64,000 bases of DNA, taken from positions 5,332,001 to 5,396,000 of the forward strand of contig NZ_OY771430.1 in NCBI RefSeq assembly GCF_963674565.1, read 5' to 3'. Both the position numbers and the translations under genes were made by a program. Source of the DNA: an uncultured Carboxylicivirga sp. (GTDB lineage: Bacteria; Bacteroidota; Bacteroidia; Bacteroidales; Marinilabiliaceae). The notes below the pieces were generated by a model. The model was not told the origin of the DNA. It did no database searches and saw only the letters and a list, made by a program, of their open reading frames with translations. Shown here piece after piece: positions 44,421 through 52,261 of this stretch (its first letter is position 1; each line of letters begins with the position of its first letter).

Positions 44421-45524
44421 ATGAATCCAAGTCTGAATGATTTAATTGAAATTTCGCAACACTACGGAAAAAATCCGCTGTATGTGATTGCCGGGGGGGG
44501 CAATACCTCCTTTAAGGACGAAGAAAAATTATGGATCAAGGCAAGTGGAACATCACTCGCAGTGATCGAAGAAGATGGCTTTGTTTGTCTTTCGCGAAAT
44601 AAACTGAAGACCATTGCTGAAAAATCATATAGTGATGATAGCTCAAAGCGAGAAGAAGAAGTTAAAAATGATCTGCATGCTGCGATACTTTATCCTGCAG
44701 ATAAACGTCCTAGTGTTGAAACATCGATGCACGAAGTAATTGATTATGCTTATGTAATTCATACACATCCAACATTGGTAAATGCATTGATGTGTTCGAA
44801 GAATGCAAAATCATTGTGCAGTGAGTTATTTGGCGATACTTTGTTTATCGAGTATACTGATCCGGGTTATGTGCTTTTCAAAAAAGTGTATGACCGAATC
44901 AATAATTATAAAGCCGATAAAGGGGTATCTCCCAAGGTTATCTTCCTCGAAAATCATGGAATTTTTGTGGCTGCCAACACCACTCAGGAAGTTAGGGAGA
45001 TTTATGATGAAGTATTTGCAGTGCTTAAAGCTCATCTTCAGAGTGAATTACCAGATAGTGTAGCTTCGGAATTGAGTGAAATTGATATGAACAGTATTAA
45101 GGTTGCTATTGATAAGGATGATCAGTTGAAATTAAAAGCTTACAACAGTGATTTGATTCATTATTTTATTACTGATGAAAAGGCTTTTGAGGAGGTAGCT
45201 GCTGCTTATACTCCCGACAATATAGTTTATGCTAAAGCTTTCTATCCGTTTTTAGATGCAGAGAAGGATGCTGTCCAGTTAAAAGAGTTTATTGCTCAAA
45301 AAGGATATACACCTAAGGTAATTGCCATTAAAGGTAAAGGGATTGTAATTGCCGAAGAGAGCGAAAAAGCAATTGCAACGGTGTTGGAGGTTTTTACTGA
45401 TATGCTGAAGATTGGGTTTTATGCAGCAAGCTTTGGTGGTCCCAAATCAATGACGGAAGAGCAAATTGCATTTATTGATAATTGGGAAGTTGAAAATTAC
45501 CGTCGTAAGATGGCTAAAAAATAA
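44421..45524 (+). CDS. Class II aldolase, probable L-rhamnulose-1-phosphate aldolase (stand-alone RhaE-type domain)
   Basis: 367 residues from the ATG at 44421. Class II aldolase/adducin motifs: AGGGNTSFKDEEKLWIKASGTSLA (~21-44), ETSMHEVIDYAYVIHTHPT with the zinc-binding HTHP (~108-112), and FLENHGIFVAANT (~180-192). The C-terminal GGPKSM...FIDNWEVENYR matches the end of the aldolase half of the bifunctional aldolase/short-chain dehydrogenase proteins. Known: those proteins split L-rhamnulose-1-phosphate to DHAP and L-lactaldehyde and then oxidise the lactaldehyde. Here the dehydrogenase half is absent and no such domain follows. Placed between isomerase and kinase; its stop is 6 bp before the kinase. 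Substrate inferred from context. Confidence 0.85.
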   Translation: MNPSLNDLIEISQHYGKNPLYVIAGGGNTSFKDEEKLWIKASGTSLAVIEEDGFVCLSRNKLKTIAEKSYSDDSSKREEEVKNDLHAAILYPADKRPSVETSMHEVIDYAYVIHTHPTLVNALMCSKNAKSLCSELFGDTLFIEYTDPGYVLFKKVYDRINNYKADKGVSPKVIFLENHGIFVAANTTQEVREIYDEVFAVLKAHLQSELPDSVASELSEIDMNSIKVAIDKDDQLKLKAYNSDLIHYFITDEKAFEEVAAAYTPDNIVYAKAFYPFLDAEKDAVQLKEFIAQKGYTPKVIAIKGKGIVIAEESEKAIATVLEVFTDMLKIGFYAASFGGPKSMTEEQIAFIDNWEVENYRRKMAKK

Positions 45525-45530
45525 GAAGTA

Positions 45531-46898
45531 ATGAGTGTACCTGTTATTGCTGTTTTTGATATAGGTAAGACAAATAAAAAAATATTACTCTTTGATGAAA
45601 AGCTTCAAATGGTTTTTCAGAAGGAGCAAAAAATGCCAACTATTGTTGATGAGGATGGATTTGAATGCGATGATATTGATTTGATTGAGAGCTGGATGAA
45701 ATCAACACTTAAGCAACTGGTTGATGAAAATGAATATGAGGTTAAAGCAGTTAACTTCTCAACATACGGAGCTAGTCTTGCTTTTTTGGATGAACAAGGA
45801 AAACGCCTTACTCCTATTTATAATTATCTGAAGCCGATTGATGAAACCATACATCAGGATTTATACAATAAATATGGGGGAGAAGCTGAGTTTTGTCGTC
45901 AGACAGCCAGTCCTGCTTTGGGAGTAATGCTCAATTCAGGTATTCAAATATTGTGGTTGCAAAAAGAGCAACCTGAATTGTTCTCCAAAGTGAAGGATAT
46001 TTTGCATTTTCCACAGTATCTATCGTATCTGCTGACAGGGAAGATTACTTCAGAAAGTACTTCCATTGGTTGTCATACCTTTATGTGGAATTTTGATATG
46101 GGAAGCTATCATCAATGGCTGAAAGATGCGGGATTAGATTTGCCTAAGCCTGTTTCTAATCAGTTGGTTTTTGAAAGTGTTTTGCCTGATGTGAGTTTGA
46201 AAACAGGAATTGGGGTGCATGATAGTTCATCTTCGCTGGTGCCTTATTTCAAAGGAAGCGATGAAAAATTCGTATTGGTTTCAACAGGTACCTGGTGTAT
46301 CAATATGAATCCATTTAATTATAGTCCACTAACAGCCGAACAACTGAAACGTGACTGTCTCTGCTACATCAGTAGTGAGCAAAAACCGGTCAAGTCGTCC
46401 CGTCTGTTTATGGGGCATATTCATGATGTGAATACGCAGCGATTGACAGAATTTTTCAAAGTTGAAAGCAATCAATACAAAAAGGTTAAAGCTGATTCAG
46501 CATTAATGAGTCAATATCTTTCAGAAGGGAAAGAAAGACTGTTTTTTAGAGAAGAAATGCCGGCTGATTATATTGATCTTTCTGTGGATTTGTCTCAATT
46601 TGCATCTTTTGATCAGGCCTATCATCGGTTAATGTACGATTTAACGCTGTTGAATGCTGAATCGTTGGATCTGGTAATGAGCGATGATGTTAAAACAATT
46701 TATATCTCCGGAGGATTTGCCCGTAATGAGATGTTTATACGGCTAATGGCTAATTTATATCCTCATTGTAAAGTATATACATCGGAAGTGGATAATGCCA
46801 GTGCCTTGGGAGCTGCTTTATTGGTTTACGATCAATTGGATTCGAAAGAAAAGCCTTCTGTTGATTTAGGTTTAAAAGATTGGAAAGCATTTGGATAA
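45531..46898 (+). CDS. rhaB: FGGY-family sugar kinase, probable rhamnulokinase
   Basis: 455 residues. FGGY N-domain opens with VFDIGKTNKKILLFDE (phosphate 1 motif); FSTYGASLAFLDEQG lies at ~81-95. The C-domain has VLVSTGTWCINMNPF (~246, phosphate 2) and IYISGGFARNEMFIRLMA with ASALGAALL (~385-430, adenosine site). Known: family members phosphorylate rhamnulose, fuculose, xylulose or glycerol; between a rhamnose isomerase and a rhamnulose-1-phosphate aldolase, the rhamnulokinase role is the natural reading. It differs noticeably from enterobacterial RhaB, so the gene symbol reflects role rather than close sequence similarity. Confidence 0.82.
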   Translation: MSVPVIAVFDIGKTNKKILLFDEKLQMVFQKEQKMPTIVDEDGFECDDIDLIESWMKSTLKQLVDENEYEVKAVNFSTYGASLAFLDEQGKRLTPIYNYLKPIDETIHQDLYNKYGGEAEFCRQTASPALGVMLNSGIQILWLQKEQPELFSKVKDILHFPQYLSYLLTGKITSESTSIGCHTFMWNFDMGSYHQWLKDAGLDLPKPVSNQLVFESVLPDVSLKTGIGVHDSSSSLVPYFKGSDEKFVLVSTGTWCINMNPFNYSPLTAEQLKRDCLCYISSEQKPVKSSRLFMGHIHDVNTQRLTEFFKVESNQYKKVKADSALMSQYLSEGKERLFFREEMPADYIDLSVDLSQFASFDQAYHRLMYDLTLLNAESLDLVMSDDVKTIYISGGFARNEMFIRLMANLYPHCKVYTSEVDNASALGAALLVYDQLDSKEKPSVDLGLKDWKAFG

Positions 46899-46984
46899 AA
46901 AGAGGTAATACTCTTAACTTGTATGGTTATAAATGAGAGTAATATCTGGTTAGTTTTTGAAGTAAGCTACTGCCTACTGCCACT

Positions 46985-47000
46985 CCCGATAGCTATCGGG
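46985..47000. repeat. 16-bp perfect palindrome between kinase and double aldolase
   Basis: CCCGATAGCTATCGGG is perfectly self-complementary. It lies in the 143-bp gap before the next gene and is the kind of short palindrome dispersed through Bacteroidota intergenic DNA. No gene-specific role is apparent. Confidence 0.5.
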
Positions 47001-47041
47001 GAAACTAACAAACTAGTTTAGGATTTTTTGATTTAAGGATA

Positions 47042-48340
47042 ATGAAACAAATTGACACAAAGTTGATGCACCCTAAGGTGCAGATTGTTAAGATTATTAG
47101 TCGTATCTACAAAAGTGGAATGACGACTACCTCGGGTGGAAATATTTCCATCTGTGATGAAAACGGTGATATTTGGGTAACACCATCGGCCATCGATAAA
47201 GGGACTTTAACGGAGAAGGATATTATCTGCGTTAAGCGTGACGGAACCATTGTTGGACCTCATAAGCCTTCATCGGAGTTTCCGTTTCATAAGGCTATTT
47301 ATGATTGTCGCCCTGATATCAAGGCGGTGATTCATGCTCACCCACCTGCATTGGTTTCGTTTAGTATCGTTCGCGAAATTCCGAATACCAATATCATTCC
47401 GCAGGCAAAAAATATTTGCGGACCTATTGGTTATGCACCTTATGGTTTGCCGGGTAGTGATGAGTTGGGTGATTTGATTGCGGCTGAGTTTAAGAAAGGC
47501 GAGAGCATGGCAGTAATCATGGAGAATCATGGAACGGTATTGGGAGGAAGCGATATGCTGGATGCATATGCACGATTTGAGACTTTAGAATTTTGCTGCC
47601 GTACAATTATCAATGCAAAAGCCATTGGTGAACCTAAGTTTCTGAGCGATGAGCAGATTAACGAGTTTGAAAAACAGGTACCACATAATGTTCCCCGTAA
47701 TACAGATGTAACCTATCCACCGGAAGAAAGAGAGATAAGACAGCATATTTGCGATATTGTTCGTCGTGCCTGTGATCAGGGGCTGATGATCAGTACTTAC
47801 GGAACGGTGTCAGTGCGTTGGAAAAACAATGATTTCTTAATTACACCGCCTGACGTGGCGCGTTGGGATATCTCACCTGAAGATATTGTACAGATTAAAG
47901 GAGGTAAGGCCGAACCGGGAAAAACACCTAGTCGCTCAACCTTTTTGCACCAAAAAATCTACCAGGAAAATCCACATATCAATTCAATCATTTTAACTCA
48001 GCCTCCTAACCTGATGGCTTACGGTACAACCGGAGTTAAATTTGATGTGCGCACCATTCCTGAAAGCTGGATCTTCTTACAGGATGTTCCATGTTTGCCA
48101 TTTGGTGTACATTTTCAGGGTGATGATACCATTCCTAAGTTGTTAAGCGCTAATGTTCCTGCTGTATTAGTGGCAAACGATTCATTTATCGTAACCGGAG
48201 ACAAGCTTCTTCAAACATTCGACCGTTTGGAAGTAGCTGAGTTTAGTGCTAAATCGCTGGTGATGGCCGCTCCGATGGGTAAACTGGTGCCGATTAACGA
48301 AGAGCAGGTTGAAGATTTGAGAAAGAAATTTTTATCGTAA
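47042..48340 (+). CDS. Tandem double class II aldolase/adducin protein
   Basis: 432 residues, twice a normal class II aldolase. N-half (~5-215): MTTTSGGNISI, SSEFPFHKAIY, VIHAHPPALVSFS (zinc HAH) and VIMENHGTVLGGS, all intact. C-half (~228-430): MISTYGTVSVRW replaces the GGN loop, SRSTFLHQKIY keeps the SxxxLH pattern, but the zinc site reads IILTQPPNLMAYG and the ENHG motif reads VANDSFIVTG. So the second half has lost the metal ligands and is probably a structural or regulatory pseudo-domain. Known: class II aldolases cleave ketose-1-phosphates. It is the last gene of the rhamnose operon, before a strong terminator. It could be the true rhamnulose-1-phosphate aldolase or act on a second sugar phosphate. 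Confidence 0.85.
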   Translation: MKQIDTKLMHPKVQIVKIISRIYKSGMTTTSGGNISICDENGDIWVTPSAIDKGTLTEKDIICVKRDGTIVGPHKPSSEFPFHKAIYDCRPDIKAVIHAHPPALVSFSIVREIPNTNIIPQAKNICGPIGYAPYGLPGSDELGDLIAAEFKKGESMAVIMENHGTVLGGSDMLDAYARFETLEFCCRTIINAKAIGEPKFLSDEQINEFEKQVPHNVPRNTDVTYPPEEREIRQHICDIVRRACDQGLMISTYGTVSVRWKNNDFLITPPDVARWDISPEDIVQIKGGKAEPGKTPSRSTFLHQKIYQENPHINSIILTQPPNLMAYGTTGVKFDVRTIPESWIFLQDVPCLPFGVHFQGDDTIPKLLSANVPAVLVANDSFIVTGDKLLQTFDRLEVAEFSAKSLVMAAPMGKLVPINEEQVEDLRKKFLS

Positions 48341-48419
48341 TTAAGTGTATAAGAAAAAGCCGAGGTGAGTAATATGGGGTAAACCTATTTATTGATTCGG
48401 TATAACTTGCATAGATTTG

Positions 48420-48453
48420 AATCCCCGCTGTCAATGGATTGCGGGGATTTTTT
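48420..48453 (+). terminator. Terminator of the rhamnose operon
   Basis: AATCCCCGC (48420-48428) pairs perfectly with GCGGGGATT (48441-48449) around a 12-nt loop and runs straight into T6. It is GC-rich against an AT-rich background. It ends the rhaT-to-double-aldolase transcript about 80 bp after the last stop codon. Confidence 0.87.
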
Positions 48454-48612
48454 CACTTTTTATCTTTATTAGTGCTTGTTGGGGAAAAACTAATAACTGC
48501 CTTTTGTCTTGAAAGTTCTATCTTCTATTCTCTAATTTCTAGTTTCTTTTTTTAATCAATTCAGCAACTCCCCGATTCAACAATTAACCTTTATACTTTT
48601 AACTTCATGTTG

Positions 48613-48662
48613 TTCGGATCGCATCTTTAATTGACATGATTGATAGTAAGATGCGATCCGAA
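48613..48662 (-). other. Perfect 15-bp hairpin just beyond gntR
   Basis: TTCGGATCGCATCTT (48613-48627) and its exact complement (48648-48662) enclose a 20-nt loop, starting 4 bp past the gntR stop codon. No T-tract follows on either strand, so it is not a standard terminator, though it may end or protect the gntR transcript. Confidence 0.55.
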
Positions 48663-48666
48663 AGGA

Positions 48667-49383
48667 TTAGAAAGTTCCATACAATCCATAATCAGTGGTG
48701 TTGCAAAATACCTGACTGTAAAAGAAAAAGCCTTCTTTAGTGGTCTCCATCTTTCTGTCTAAACGTAAGATTGGGTGGCCGGGTTTTACATTGAAATACT
48801 GTTGCATAGCTTCATTGGCTGTAATGGCCATTAGTTTCTGCTCGCCACCTATTACTTCTATTTGATAATTGGTTCGCATAATCTCAAACAACGAACGGTT
48901 TTCGAAATTTCGAGTGCTAAATCGTGGAAGATTAATATTGGGTACCATTGTTATGTCGTAAAATACCGGCTGTTTATTAATGATTCGCAGTCTTTCAATG
49001 CGGTAACAACCAACTTCTTTCTCATAGCTCAGCAAAGGAAAACCAAATGCATCTTCCCAGGTGGTAAGATAAGGCTTGATAATGATTTTTGTTTCCAGGT
49101 TTTCTTTACCGATAGCCGATGTTGTTCCCGAAAGAGAAAGAATGCCAACGCCCTGTGGCTGACCTTGCACGATGCTTCCTTTACCTTGTTTTTTTCGAAT
49201 ATATCCTTCGTGTACTAATCTGTCCAATGCCTTTCTAACAGTTGGGCGGGTTACATTGTGTGTGGTACATAGTTCGTTCTCAGAAGGCAGAATGTCTCCC
49301 TTTTCGTATAAACCATCGGTAATGTGTCTTCTTAATTGTTCGTATAAAATTTTATATGGAGGCAGACTTTTCTTATTCGTCAT
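48667..49383 (-). CDS. GntR-family (HutC subfamily) transcriptional regulator
   Basis: 238 residues. N-terminal winged helix-turn-helix (~5-75): YKILYEQLRRHITDGLYEKGDILPSENELC, VTRPTVRKALDRLVHEGYIRKKQGKGSIV. C-terminal UTRA effector domain (~95-235): VGCYRIERLRIINKQPVFYDITMVPN and HPILRLDRKMETTKEGFFFYSQVF. Known: HutC-type repressors bind palindromes of the GT-N-TA-N-AC type and release them on binding a small, often phosphorylated or amino, sugar metabolite. Two palindromes containing GTATATAC lie in the 160-bp divergent gap to the E2 gene, so this regulator very likely controls itself and the E2-to-aldolase cluster. Confidence 0.92.
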   Translation of the reverse strand: MTNKKSLPPYKILYEQLRRHITDGLYEKGDILPSENELCTTHNVTRPTVRKALDRLVHEGYIRKKQGKGSIVQGQPQGVGILSLSGTTSAIGKENLETKIIIKPYLTTWEDAFGFPLLSYEKEVGCYRIERLRIINKQPVFYDITMVPNINLPRFSTRNFENRSLFEIMRTNYQIEVIGGEQKLMAITANEAMQQYFNVKPGHPILRLDRKMETTKEGFFFYSQVFCNTTDYGLYGTF

Positions 49384-49398
49384 CTTGTGAATTTTTTG

Positions 49399-49429
49399 TA
49401 AAGATAAGTTGTTTTAAATGTATATACAA
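49399..49429 (-). promoter_or_regulatory. gntR promoter
   Basis: On the minus strand TTG (plus CAA, 49427-49429), 20-bp spacer, TATCTTTA (plus 49399-49406), one mismatch to TAnnTTTG. The -33 element lies inside operator 1, so GntR binding should block its own transcription. Confidence 0.6.
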
Positions 49430-49439
49430 GTAACTTGTA
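49419..49439. promoter_or_regulatory. GntR operator 1
   Basis: TGTATATACAAGT at 49419-49431 is identical to the core of operator 2. It runs into a second half-site, giving a 15-bp inverted repeat TACAAGT-A-ACTTGTA at 49425-49439. The GTATATAC core fits the HutC-type consensus GT-N-TA-N-AC. Confidence 0.7.
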
Positions 49440-49489
49440 AAAGGTTATAAATAACAATAAAACAATGCATTAAGTAAAAATACTATATT

Positions 49490-49507
49490 AACTTGTATAT
49501 ACAAGTT
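49490..49507. promoter_or_regulatory. GntR operator 2
   Basis: AACTTGTATATACAAGTT is an 18-bp perfect palindrome with the HutC-type core GTATATAC. Its core lies exactly 75 bp from that of operator 1 (about seven helical turns), which would suit looping. It covers the -33 element of the E2 promoter. Confidence 0.78.
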
Positions 49508-49523
49508 GTGATAAATAGATTTG
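49493..49523 (+). promoter_or_regulatory. Promoter of the E2-E3-E1-PHP-SDR-reductase-aldolase cluster
   Basis: TTG at 49493-49495, 20-bp spacer, TAGATTTG at 49516-49523, an exact match to the Bacteroidota consensus with the same spacing as the rhaT promoter. The E2 ATG is 20 bp downstream of the -7 element. The -33 TTG lies within operator 2. Confidence 0.75.
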
Positions 49524-49543
49524 TAAAAAAACTAAACTAAATC

Positions 49544-50860
49544 ATGGCTAACGCAATTATAATGCCTCGTCAGGGGCAATCAGTCGAATCCTGCATTTTT
49601 ACCCAATGGTATAAGAGTGTGGGCGACGAAGTAAAATCAGGTGATATTCTTTTTGCCTACGAAACCGACAAAGCATCATTTGAGCAGGAAGCAGAAGCCG
49701 ATGGTATTCTGTTGGCTGTATTTTGTGAAGAAGGAGATGAAATTCCGGTTTTGCAAAATATTGGTGTTATTGGGCAGGCAGGCGAAAATATTGATGAATT
49801 TAAATCCGGTGGAGCAGAAGAAGCTCCCAAAACAGAAGCTGTTAAGGAAGTGGCTGTTGAAGGCGCAGCTGAACCTGTTGCTGAAGTTGTTTTAAAGGAA
49901 AGAGCTGAAGGCGAGAAGTTGAAAATTTCACCCCGGGCAAAAAAAATGGCCGAAGAAAAAGCGGTTCCTTATGCAAGTCTGGAAGGCTCAGGACCGGAAG
50001 GCCGAATTATTGTAAGGGATGTGGAAGCTTATCTGGCTTCAACGCCTAAAACAACACCTTTGGCTAAAGAAGTGATTAGACAGGAAGGACTTCAGCCTGC
50101 TGCAACTGGTACTGGATTAGATGGAACTGTTAAGGCAGCTGATCTTACTACAGCTAATCCTGTTTACAGTGGCGATTTTGAGATTAAGAAATTGCCAAAT
50201 ATTCGTAAACTGATTGCAAAGGCTATGCATGCCTCCTTGCAAAATTCGGCTCAGCTGACTCACCATTTAGGTGCAGATGCCCGTCGCTTGCAGGCATTAC
50301 GTAAGCAGGTAAAAGCAAAAGAAGGTGCGCCAAATATTACTATTAATGATATGGTTTGCTTCGCCGTAATCAAGGCATTGAAGCAATTTCCTGATGCGAA
50401 TGCTCACTTCCTGGGGGATAGTGTAAAATATTTCAATAAGGTTCATCTGGGACTGGCTGTTGATACGGATCGTGGCTTGATGGTTCCGGTGATTAAGAAT
50501 GCGGATGATTTATCCATTACAGGATTATCAAATCAGTTTAAAGAAGTAGCTGAAGCTTGTCGTAAGGGTAGTGTCGCTCCTGAATTATTATCATCAGAGG
50601 CAGCATCGTTTACGGTTTCTAATCTTGGAAATTATGGAGTTGAGATGTTTACTCCGGTAATTAATCTGCCGCAGGTGGCAATTCTGGGTGTAAATACCAT
50701 TGTGCCGCGACCAGCTGATCTGGGCGGAGGTGTTTATGGCTTTGTGCCTTATATGGGCTTGAGTCTTACCTACGATCATCAGGCAATTGATGGAGGTTTG
50801 GCAACCCGCTTCCTGAAACAGATAGCCATTGAAATTGAAAATTTAACTATCGACTTCTAA
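49544..50860 (+). CDS. Dihydrolipoamide acyltransferase (E2) of a 2-oxoacid/acetoin-type dehydrogenase
   Basis: 438 residues. Lipoyl domain 1-80 with lipoylated Lys43 (YETDKASFEQEAE). Peripheral subunit-binding domain ~127-165 (KISPRAKKMAEEKAVPY ... GPEGRIIVRDVEAYL), and a second, degenerate one ~170-203 (TTPLAKEVIRQEGL ... GTGLDGTVKAADL). Catalytic domain ~215-438, ending in YDHQAIDGG with His412 and Asp416 of the HxxxDG acyltransfer motif. Known: E2 carries the acyl group from E1 to CoA and forms the core of the complex. First gene of the GntR-controlled cluster, 10 bp ahead of E3. The acyl group carried cannot be told from sequence. Confidence 0.92.
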   Translation: MANAIIMPRQGQSVESCIFTQWYKSVGDEVKSGDILFAYETDKASFEQEAEADGILLAVFCEEGDEIPVLQNIGVIGQAGENIDEFKSGGAEEAPKTEAVKEVAVEGAAEPVAEVVLKERAEGEKLKISPRAKKMAEEKAVPYASLEGSGPEGRIIVRDVEAYLASTPKTTPLAKEVIRQEGLQPAATGTGLDGTVKAADLTTANPVYSGDFEIKKLPNIRKLIAKAMHASLQNSAQLTHHLGADARRLQALRKQVKAKEGAPNITINDMVCFAVIKALKQFPDANAHFLGDSVKYFNKVHLGLAVDTDRGLMVPVIKNADDLSITGLSNQFKEVAEACRKGSVAPELLSSEAASFTVSNLGNYGVEMFTPVINLPQVAILGVNTIVPRPADLGGGVYGFVPYMGLSLTYDHQAIDGGLATRFLKQIAIEIENLTIDF

Positions 50861-50870
50861 AAATAATTAC

Positions 50871-52229
50871 ATGTACGATTTAGCAATTATAGGTGGAGGT
50901 CCGGCAGGATATGTGGCAGCTGAACGAGCAGGTGCCAAAGGTTTAAAGGTGGTTCTGTTCGAGAAAAAGGATTTGGGTGGAGTCTGTCTGAATGAAGGAT
51001 GTATTCCAACAAAAACCTTGTTGTATAGTGCCAAGCTGTACGATAATGCCAAAGGAGGAGGGAAATACGGAGTGGAAGCCAACGATTTGTCTTTCAGTTT
51101 TGATAAGATGATGGCACGCAAACAAAAAGTGGTAAAAAAACTGGTTGGCGGCGTAGGACTTAAGATGAAACAGCATAAAGTAGATGTGATAAAGGAATCT
51201 GCGCTAATAAAGGGACGTACTCAAAGGGGTATAGAAATTTCAATTCAAGAAGGAGAAATAGTGGCTTCGAATCTGTTGATCTGTACCGGGTCCGAAGCTT
51301 TTATTCCTCCTATCCCGGGTCTGGAGAACAACGATGCAATTCTTACGAATCGCGAAATACTGGATTTAAAAGAACAACCCGAGTCATTGGTGATTATTGG
51401 TGGTGGTGTAATTGGGATGGAGTTTGCCAGTTTCTTTAATAGTCTGGGAACCAAAGTTACAATTATCGAAATGCTGGATGAGATTTTGACAGGTATGGAT
51501 GTTGAAATGAGCGCTATGCTTCGTCAGATGTATGCTAAAAAAGGAATCGAATATCATCTATCATCAAAAGTAACCAGGGTTAACGGACAAACGGTGACTT
51601 TTGAAAAAGATGGTAAATCAACTGAAATAAAAGGTGATAAGATATTGGTGAGTGTGGGTCGTAAGCCTGTTGTTACCGGTTTTGGTCTCGAAAACCTGGG
51701 AGTGGAACTCTTCCGTGGTGGTATTAAAGTAGATGAAAAGATGCGAACCAACATTCCGAATGTATATGCTGCAGGTGATGTAACTGGATTTTCTCTTCTT
51801 GCTCACACTGCCAGTCGCGAAGGTGAAGTGGTGGTGAATAATCTGGCAGGAGGGAATGATCAGATGCGATACAATGCCATACCGGGTGTTGTTTATACCA
51901 ATCCTGAAATTGCAGGAGTGGGTTTAACCGAGGAAGCTGCTAAAGCAAAAGGTGTCGAATATAAAGTAGCTCAACTACCCATGGCATATGCCGGAAGATT
52001 TATTGCCGAAAATGAAGGCGGTAGCGGACTTTGTAAAGTATTGGTAGGAGCAAAATATGGCGAGGTTTTAGGTGTGCATATGCTGGGTAATCCGTCAAGT
52101 GAAATGATCTACGGAGCCTGTATGGCTATTGAAGCAGAGATGACCCTCAAGGAGTTGGAACAAGTGGTTTTTCCGCATCCTACTGTATCAGAAATATTTA
52201 AAGAAACCGTTTTTAGTTTCGCCCATTAA
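50871..52229 (+). CDS. lpdA: Dihydrolipoyl dehydrogenase (E3)
   Basis: 452 residues. FAD-binding IIGGGPAGYVAAERA (6-20), redox-active disulfide GGVCLNEGCIPTK (Cys39 and Cys44), NAD-binding VIIGGGVIGMEFASFFNSLG (~174-193), FAD ribityl contact NVYAAGDVTG, and the C-terminal catalytic HPTVSE near residue 440. Known: E3 reoxidises the E2 lipoamide with NAD+. Encoded between E2 and E1, 10 bp after E2, so it is devoted to this complex rather than shared. High confidence. Confidence 0.95.
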   Translation: MYDLAIIGGGPAGYVAAERAGAKGLKVVLFEKKDLGGVCLNEGCIPTKTLLYSAKLYDNAKGGGKYGVEANDLSFSFDKMMARKQKVVKKLVGGVGLKMKQHKVDVIKESALIKGRTQRGIEISIQEGEIVASNLLICTGSEAFIPPIPGLENNDAILTNREILDLKEQPESLVIIGGGVIGMEFASFFNSLGTKVTIIEMLDEILTGMDVEMSAMLRQMYAKKGIEYHLSSKVTRVNGQTVTFEKDGKSTEIKGDKILVSVGRKPVVTGFGLENLGVELFRGGIKVDEKMRTNIPNVYAAGDVTGFSLLAHTASREGEVVVNNLAGGNDQMRYNAIPGVVYTNPEIAGVGLTEEAAKAKGVEYKVAQLPMAYAGRFIAENEGGSGLCKVLVGAKYGEVLGVHMLGNPSSEMIYGACMAIEAEMTLKELEQVVFPHPTVSEIFKETVFSFAH

Positions 52230-52261
52230 CCTTTATTCATTAACAATTAATAATTAAAAAA

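Larger units (their letters stand above)
48341..48666. other. Intergenic region between the rhamnose operon and gntR
   Basis: 326 bp between convergent genes. It contains the rhamnose operon terminator (48420-48453) and the 15-bp hairpin at 48613-48662; the 160 bp between them is AT-rich and shows no coding frame, promoter match or further structure. Confidence 0.6.
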
